The notes beneath the pieces are model-generated. The model made no database searches. It worked only from the letters and a program-made list of their open reading frames with translations, and was not told the DNA's origin. The translations under genes and the position numbers were made by a program. Source: Strigamia acuminata (lineage: Eukaryota > Arthropoda > Chilopoda > Geophilomorpha > Linotaeniidae). From it: a DNA stretch of 64,000 nucleotides. Location: NCBI GenBank assembly GCA_949358305.1, contig OX442314.1:1-64000 (forward strand). The letters are read 5' to 3'. Positions 57,201 through 64,000 of the stretch are shown here, one piece after another (the first letter of the stretch is position 1; every line of letters begins with the position of its first letter).

Positions 57201-60200
57201 ATTAAAAGTGTTTGTTTTTATGAGAAAAAATATTTTCTGCCTTCAAAATGCTGTTTTGGCGGATAAAAAGCGTTTGTTTTATGAGAAAAAATATTTTAAG
57301 CTCTCAGTGCCCTCAGAGCCCTCAGAGCCCTCAGAGCCCTCAGAGCTCTCAGAGCCCTCAGAGCCCTCAGAGCCCTCAGAGCCCTCAGAGCCCTCAGAGC
57401 CCTCAGAGCCCTCAGAGCTTTCAGAGCCCTCAGAGCCCTCAGAGCTCTCAGAGCCCTCACACCTCTCAGAGCTTTCAGAGCCCTCAGAGCCCTCAGAGCC
57501 TTCAGAGCTCTCAGTGCCCTCAGAGCCCTCAGAGCCCTCAGAGCCCTCAGAGCCCTCAGAGCCCTCAGAGCCCTCAGAGCCCTCAGAGCCCTCAGAGTCC
57601 TCAGAGCCCTCAGACTCAGAGTTCTCAGAGCCCTCAGTCTGCTCAGAGCTTTCAGAGCCCTCAAAGCCTTCAGAGCCCTCAGACTCAGAGCCCTCAGAGC
57701 CCTCAGAGCTTTCAGACTCAGAGCCCTCAGACTCAGAGCCCTCAGACTCAGAGCCCTCAGACTCAGAGCCCTCAGACTCAGAGCCCTCAGACTCAGAGCC
57801 CTCAGACTCAGAGCCCTCAGACTCAGAGCCCTCAGACTCAGAGCCCTCAGACTCAGAGCCCTCAGAAGTCTCAGAGCCCTCAGAAGTCTCAGAGCCCTCA
57901 GAGCCCTCAGAGCCCTCATAGCCTCAAAAAACGCTGTATTTTATGCCAAAAAATGCTGTATTTTATGCCAAAAAATGCTGTATTTTATGCCAAAAAATGC
58001 TGTATTTTATGCCAAAAAATGCTGTATTTTATGCCAAAAAATGCTGTATTTTATGCCAAAAAATGCTGTATTTTATGCCAAAAAATGCTGTATTTTATGC
58101 CAAAAAATGCTGTATTTTATGCCAAAAAATGCTGTATTTTATGCTAAAAAATGCTGTATTTTATGCCAAAAAATGCTGTATTTTATGCCAAAAAATGCTG
58201 TATTTTATGCCAAAAAATGCTGTATTTTATGCAAAAAAATGCTGTATTTTATGCCAAAAAATACTGTTTTTGTGCATAATAAGACTGTTTTTTGAAGAAA
58301 TGTATTTTATACCAAAAAATGCTGTTTCGGTGCATTAAAAGCGTTTGTTTTTATGAGAAAAAATATTTTCTGCCTTCAAAATGCTGTTTTGGCGGATAAA
58401 AAGCGTTTGTTTTAATGAGAGAAAATATTTTATGCCTCCAGAATGCTATTTTGATGAATAAAAAGAGTTTGTTTTTGCGAATAAATGTATTTTATGTCAA
58501 AAAATGCTGTTTTTGCACATAAAAAGACTTTGTTTTTTGAAGAAATGTATTTTATACCAAAAAATGCTGTTTCGGTGCATTAAAAGCGTTTGTTTTTATG
58601 AGAAAAAATATTTTCTGCCTTCAAAATGCTGTTTTGGCGGATAAAAAGCGTTTGTTTTATGAGAAAAAATATTTTAAGCTCTCAGTGCCCTCAGAGCCCT
58701 CAGAGCCCTCAGAGCCCTCAAAGCCCTCAGACTCAGAGCCCTCAGAGCCCTCAGAGCTTTCAGACTCAGAGCCCTCAGACTCAGAGCCCTCAGACTCAGA
58801 GCCCTCAGACTCAGAGCCCTCAGACTCAGAGCCCTCAGACTCATAGCCCTCAGACTCAGAGCCCTCAGAAGTCTCAGAGCCCTCAGAAGTCTCAGAGCCC
58901 TCAGAGCCCTCAGAGCCCTCAGAGCCTCAAAAAACGCTGTATTTTATGCCAAAAAATGCTGTATTTTATGCCAAAAAATGCTGTATTTTAAGGAAAAAAA
59001 TGCTGTATTTTATGCCAAAAAATGCTGTATTTTATGCCAAAAAATGCTGTATTTTATGCCAAAAAATGCTGTATTTTATGCCAAAAAATGCTGTATTTTA
59101 TGCCAAAAATTGCTGTATTTTATGCCAAAAAATGCTGTATTTTATGCCAAAAAATGCTGTATTTTATGCAAAAAAATGCTGTATTTTATGCAAAAAAATG
59201 CTGTATTTTATGCCAAAAAATACTGTTTTTGTGCATAATAAGACTTTGTTTTTTGAAGAAATGTATTTTATATCAAAAAATGCTGTTTCGGTGCATTAAA
59301 AGCATTTGTTTTTATGAGAAAAAATATTTTCTGCCTTCAAAATGCTGTTTTGGCGGATAAAAAGCGTTTGTTTTAATGAGAGAAAATATTTTATGCCTCC
59401 AGAATGCTATTTTGATGAATAAAAAGAGTTTGTTTTTGCGAATAAATGTATTTTATGTCAAAAAATGCTGTTTTTGCACATAAAAAGACTTTGTTTTTTG
59501 AAGAAATGTATTTTATACCAAAAAATGCTGTTTCGGTGCATTAAAAGCGTTTGTTTTTATGAGAAAAATTATTTTCTGCCTTCAAAATGCTGTTTTGGCG
59601 GATAAAAAGCGTTTGTTTTATGAGAAAAAATATTTTAAGCTCTCAGTGCCCTCAGAGCCCTCAGAGCCCTCAGAGCCCTTAGAGCTCTCAGAGCCCTCAG
59701 AGCCCTCAGAACCCTCAGAGCCCTCAGAGCCCTCAGAGCCCTTAGAGCCCTCAGAGCCCTCAGAGCCCTCAGAGCCCTCAGAGCTTTCAGAGCCCTCAGA
59801 GCCCTCAGAGCTCTCAGAGCCCTCAGACTCAGAGTCCTCAGAGCCCTCAGTCCGCTCAGAGCTTTCAGAGCCCTCAAAGCCCTCAGAGCCCTCAGACTCA
59901 GAGCCCTCAGAGCCCTCAGAGCTTTCAGACTCAGAGCCCTCAGACTCAGAGCCCTCAGACTCAGAGCCCTCAGACTCAGAGCCCTCAGACTCAGAGCCCT
60001 CAGACTCAGAGCCCTCAGACTCAGAGCCCTCAGAAGTCTCAGAGCCCTCAGAAGTCTCACAGAGCCCTCAGAGCCCTCAGAGCCCTCAGAGTCTCAAAAA
60101 CGCTGTATTTTATGCCAAAAAATGCTGTATTTTATGCCAAAAAATGCTGTATTTTATGCCAAAAAATGCTGTATTTTATGCCAAAAAATGCTGTATTTTA

Positions 60201-63200
60201 TGCCAAAAAATGCTGTATTTTATGCCAAAAATGCTGTATTTTATGCAAAAAAATGCTGTATTTTATGCAAAAAAATGCTGTATTTTATGCCAAAAAATAC
60301 TGTTTTTGTGCATAATAAGACTTTGTTTTTTGAAGAAATGTATTTTATACCAAAAAATGCTGTTTCGGTGCATTAAAAGCGTTTGTTTTTATGAGAAAAA
60401 ATATTTTCTGCCTTCAAAATGCTGTTTTGGCGGATAAAAAGCGTTTGTTTTATGAGAAAAAATATTTTAAGCTCTCAGTGCCCTCAGAGCCCTCAGAGCC
60501 CTCAGAGCCCTCAGAGCTCTCAGAGCCCTCAGAGCCCTCAGAGCCTTCAGAGCCCTCAGAGCCCTCAGAGCCCTCAGAGCCCTCAGAGCCCTCAGAGCTT
60601 TCAGAGCCCTCAGAGCCCTCAGAGCTCTCAGAGCCCTCACACCTCTCAGAGCTTTCAGAGCCCTCAGAGCCCTCAGAGCCTTCAGAGCCCTCAGAGCCCT
60701 CAGAGCCCTCAGAGCCCTCAGAGCCCTCAGAGTCCTCAGAGCCCTCAGAGCCCTCAGACTCAGAGCCCTCAGAGTCCTCAGAGCCCTCAGAGCCCTCAGA
60801 GCCCTCAGAGTCCTCAGAGCCCTCAGAGCCCTCAGACTCAGAGCCCTCAGAGTCCTCAGAGCCCTCAGAGCCCTCAGAGCCCTCAGACTCAGAGTCCTCA
60901 GAGCCCTCAGTCCGCTCAGAGCTTTCAGAGCCCTCAAAGCCCTCAGAGCCCTCAGACTCAGAGCCCTCAGAGCCCTCAGAGCTTTCAGACTCAGAGCCCT
61001 CAGACTCAGAGCCCTCAGACTCAGAGCCCTCAGACTCAGAGCCCTCAGACTCAGAGCCCTCAGACTCAGAGCCCTCAGACTCAGAGCCCTCAGACTCAGA
61101 GCCCTCAGACTCAGAGCCCTCAGACTCAGAGCCCTCAGACTCAGAGCCCTCAGAAGTCTCAGAGCCCTCAGAAGTCTCAGAGCCCTCAGAGCCCTCAGAG
61201 CCCTCAGAGCCTCAAAAAACGCTGTATTTTATGCCAAAAAATGCTGTATTTTATGTCAAAAAATGCTGTATTTTATGGAAAAAAATGCTGTATTTTATGC
61301 CAAAAAATGCTGTATTTTATGCCAAAAAATGCTGTATTTTATGCCAAAAAATGCTGTATTTTATGCCAAAAAATGCTGTATTTTATGCCAAAAATGCTGT
61401 ATTTTATGCAAAAAAATGCTGTATTTTATGCAAAAAAATGCTGTATTTTATGCAAAAAAATGCTGTATTTTATGCCAAAAAATACTGTTTTTGTGCATAA
61501 TAAGACTTTGTTTTTTGAAGAAATGTATTTTATACCAAAAAATGCTGTTTCGGTGCATTAAAAGTGTTTGTTTTTATGAGAAAAAATATTTTCTGACTTC
61601 AAAATGCTGTTTTGGCGGATAAAAAGCGTTTGTTTTATGAGAAAAAATATTTTAAGCTCTCAGTGCCCTCAGAGCCCTCAGAGCCCTCAGAGCCCTCAGA
61701 GCTCTCAGAGCCCTCAGAGCCCTCAGAGCCCTCAGAGCCCTCAGAGCCCTCAGAGCCCTCAGAGCCCTCAGAGCTTTCAGAGCCCTCAGAGCCCTCAGAG
61801 CTCTCAGAGCCCTCACACCTCTCAGAGCTTTCAGAGCCCTCAGAGCCCTCAGAGCCTTCAGAGCTCTCAGTGCCCTCAGAGCCCTCAGAGCCCTCAGAGC
61901 CCTCAGAGCCCTCAGAGCCCTCAGAGTCCTCAGAGCCCTCAGAGTCCTCAGACTCAGAGCCCTCAGAGCCCTCAGAGCCCTCAGAGCCCTCAGAGCCCTC
62001 AGAGCCCTCAGAGCCCTCAGAGCCCTCAGAGCCCTCAGAGTCCTCAGAGCCCTCAGACTCAGAGTTCTCAGAGCCCTCAGTCTGCTCAGAGCTTTCAGAG
62101 CCCTCAAAGCCTTCAGAGCCCTCAGACTCAGAGCCCTCAGAGCCCTCAGAGCTTTCAGACTCAGAGCCCTCAGACTCAGAGCCCTCAGACTCAGAGCCCT
62201 CAGACTCAGAGCCCTCAGACTCAGAGCCCTCAGACTCAGAGCCCTCAGACTCAGAGCCCTCAGACTCAGAGCCCTCAGACTCAGAGCCCTCAGACTCAGA
62301 GCCCTCAGACTCAGAGCCCTCAGACTCAGAGCCCTCAGAAGTCTCAGAGCCCTCAGAAGTCTCAGAGCCCTCAGAGCCCTCAGAGCCCTCATAGCCTCAA
62401 AAAACGCTGTATTTTATGCCAAAAAATGCTGTATTTTATGCCAAAAAATGCTGTATTTTATGCCAAAAAATGCTGTATTTTATGCCAAAAAATGCTGTAT
62501 TTTATGCCAAAAAATGCTGTATTTTATGCCAAAAAATGCTGTATTTTATGCCAAAAAATGCTGTATTTTATGCCAAAAAATGCTGTATTTTATGCTAAAA
62601 AATGCTGTATTTTATGCCAAAAAATGCTGTATTTTATGCCAAAAAATGCTGTATTTTATGCCAAAAAATGCTGTATTTTATGCAAAAAAATGCTGTATTT
62701 TATGCCAAAAAATACTGTTTTTGTGCATAATAAGACTTTGTTTTTTGAAGAAATGTATTTTATACCAAAAAATGCTGTTTCGGTGCATTAAAAGCGTTTG
62801 TTTTTATGAGAAAAAATATTTTATGCCAAAAAATACTGTTTTTGTGCATAATAAGACTTTGTTTTTTGAAGAAATGTATTTTATACCAAAAAATGCTGTT
62901 TTGGCGGATAAAAAGCGTTTGTTTTAATGAGAGAAAATATTTTATGCCTCCAGAATGCTATTTTGATGAATAAAAAAAGTTTGTTTTTGCGAATAAATGT
63001 ATTTTATGTCAAAAAATGCTGTTTTTGCACATAAAAAGACTTTGTTTTTTGAAGAAATGTATTTTATACCAAAAAATGCTGTTTCGGTGCATTAAAAGCG
63101 TTTGTTTTTATGAGAAAAATTATTTTCTGCCTTCAAAATGCTGTTTTGGCGGATAAAAAGCGTTTGTTTTATGAGAAAAAATATTTTAAGCTCTCAGTGC

Positions 63201-64000
63201 CCTTAGAGCCCTCAGAGCCCTCAGAGCCCTTAGAGCTCTCAGAGCCCTCAGAGCCCTCAGAACCCTCAGAGCCCTCAGAGCCCTCAGAGCCCTTAGAGCC
63301 CTCAGAGCCCTCAGAGCCCTCAGAGCCCTCAGAGCTTTCAGAGCCCTCAGAGCCCTCAGAGCTCTCAGAGCCCTCAGACTCAGAGTCCTCAGAGCCCTCA
63401 GTCCGCTCAGAGCTTTCAGAGCCCTCAAAGCCCTCAGAGCCCTCAGACTCAGAGCCCTCAGAGCCCTCAGAGCTTTCAGACTCAGAGCCCTCAGACTCAG
63501 AGCCCTCAGACTCAGAGCCCTCAGACTCAGAGCCCTCAGACTCAGAGCCCTCAGACTCAGAGCCCTCAGACTCAGAGCCCTCAGAAGTCTCAGAGCCCTC
63601 AGAAGTCTCACAGAGCCCTCAGAGCCCTCAGAGCCCTCAGAGTCTCAAAAAACGCTGTATTTTATGCCAAAAAATGCTGTATTTTATGCCAAAAAATGCT
63701 GTATTTTATGCCAAAAAATGCTGTATTTTATGCCAAAAAATGCTGTATTTTATGCCAAAAAATGCTGTATTTTATGCCAAAAAATGCTGTATTTTATGTC
63801 AAAAAATACTGTTTTTGTGCATAATAAGACTTGTTTTTTGAAGAAATGTATTTTATACAAAAAAATGCTGTTTCGGTGCATTAAAAGCGTTTGTTTTTAT
63901 GAGAAAAAATATTTTCTGCCTTCAAAATGCTGTTTTGGCGGACAAAAAGCGTTTGTTTTAATGAGAGAAAATATTTTATGCCTCCAGAATGCTATTTTGA

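Larger units (their letters stand above)
25407..64000. repeat. Macrosatellite of about 35 composite units, continues past the window
   Basis: Each unit (about 0.85-1.6 kb) has three parts in order: a framework of 61-base monomers, a block of 9-base CCCTCAGAG repeats with 15-base CCCTCAGACTCAGAG variants, and a block of 22-base repeats. The 9-base blocks start near 25521, 26750, 27990, 29222, 30316, 31471, 32353, 33226, 34438, 35510, 36665, 37550, 38907, 40078, 41256, 42108, 43206, 44780, 45630, 46840, 47743, 48645, 50090, 51060, 51960, 53404, 54265, 54697, 56065, 57303, 58683, 59642, 60475, 61663 and 63194. Most units share ordered variants such as CAGTCCGCTCAGAGCTTTC, so they arose by duplication of whole units. 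No gene other than repeat-driven open frames is present. Confidence 0.95.

Noticed and set aside
25373-63841. Several hundred long open frames in the macrosatellite (Ser-Glu-Pro, Gln-Ser-Pro, Arg-Ala-Leu and Lys-Asn-Ala-Val-Phe-Tyr types)
   Set aside because: Two or three frames are open over the same DNA, copy number alone sets their length, and the frames run in and out of non-coding framework. They follow from stop-free repeat units. Not called as genes.
25519-64000. CRISPR-like reading of the short regular repeats
   Set aside because: Direct tandem units without unique spacers, in a eukaryotic chromosome end. It is satellite DNA.

Overview
The window is one end of a eukaryotic chromosome, very probably from an arthropod. 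Bases 1-7850 are an uninterrupted CCTAA tract (TTAGG on the other strand), the telomere repeat typical of insects, crustaceans and other arthropods. The C-rich strand reads 5'->3' inward, so base 1 is at or near the chromosome tip. Short introns of about 60-75 bases, AT-rich non-coding DNA and a Ty3/gypsy-type relic fit this. I cannot name the species.

Layout: (1) 1-7850 telomere. (2) 7851-10.6 kb, AT-rich subtelomere with only weak small ORFs; the best is at 9515-9787. (3) 10.6-16.9 kb, a spliced gene for a tyrosine recombinase of the Crypton/DIRS-like kind, with a C-terminal DNA-binding-like domain. Its coding exons run from 14740 to 16882, and a possible first exon lies at 10700-10772. All predicted introns are phase 1. 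The roughly 4 kb first intron would hold tandem duplications, a duplicated fragment of the gene's own 5' part, a dispersed repeat (here Z) in both orientations, and a 1.93 kb gag-only LTR retrotransposon that landed inside one Z copy and left a 5-base target duplication. (4) 16.9-18.1 kb, a 46-base palindrome just after the recombinase stop, then a roughly 370-base tandem repeat rich in GTGTAAA/TTTACAC words. (5) 18.2-19.4 kb, a second gene encoding a proline-rich protein whose C-terminal domain is clearly related to that of the recombinase. (6) 19.85-21.13 kb, a 121-base satellite. (7) 21.1-25.4 kb, gene-poor DNA with exon-like modules on the minus strand, a TGCC microsatellite, a C/T tract with G-quadruplex potential on the other strand, and a perfect 48-base inverted repeat. 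(8) 25.4-64 kb and beyond the window, a macrosatellite of about 35 units. Each unit joins a 61-base monomer framework, a block of 9- and 15-base repeats (CCCTCAGAG family) and a block of 22-base repeats.

The most notable biology is the pairing of a multi-exon tyrosine recombinase gene with a separate gene carrying only its DNA-binding-like domain, next to a palindrome and clustered motifs in telomere-proximal DNA. Also notable is the nested architecture of the macrosatellite, whose 22-base unit looks like the 61-base monomer with its middle removed. The long ORFs inside the macrosatellite follow from stop-free repeat units and are not called as genes.
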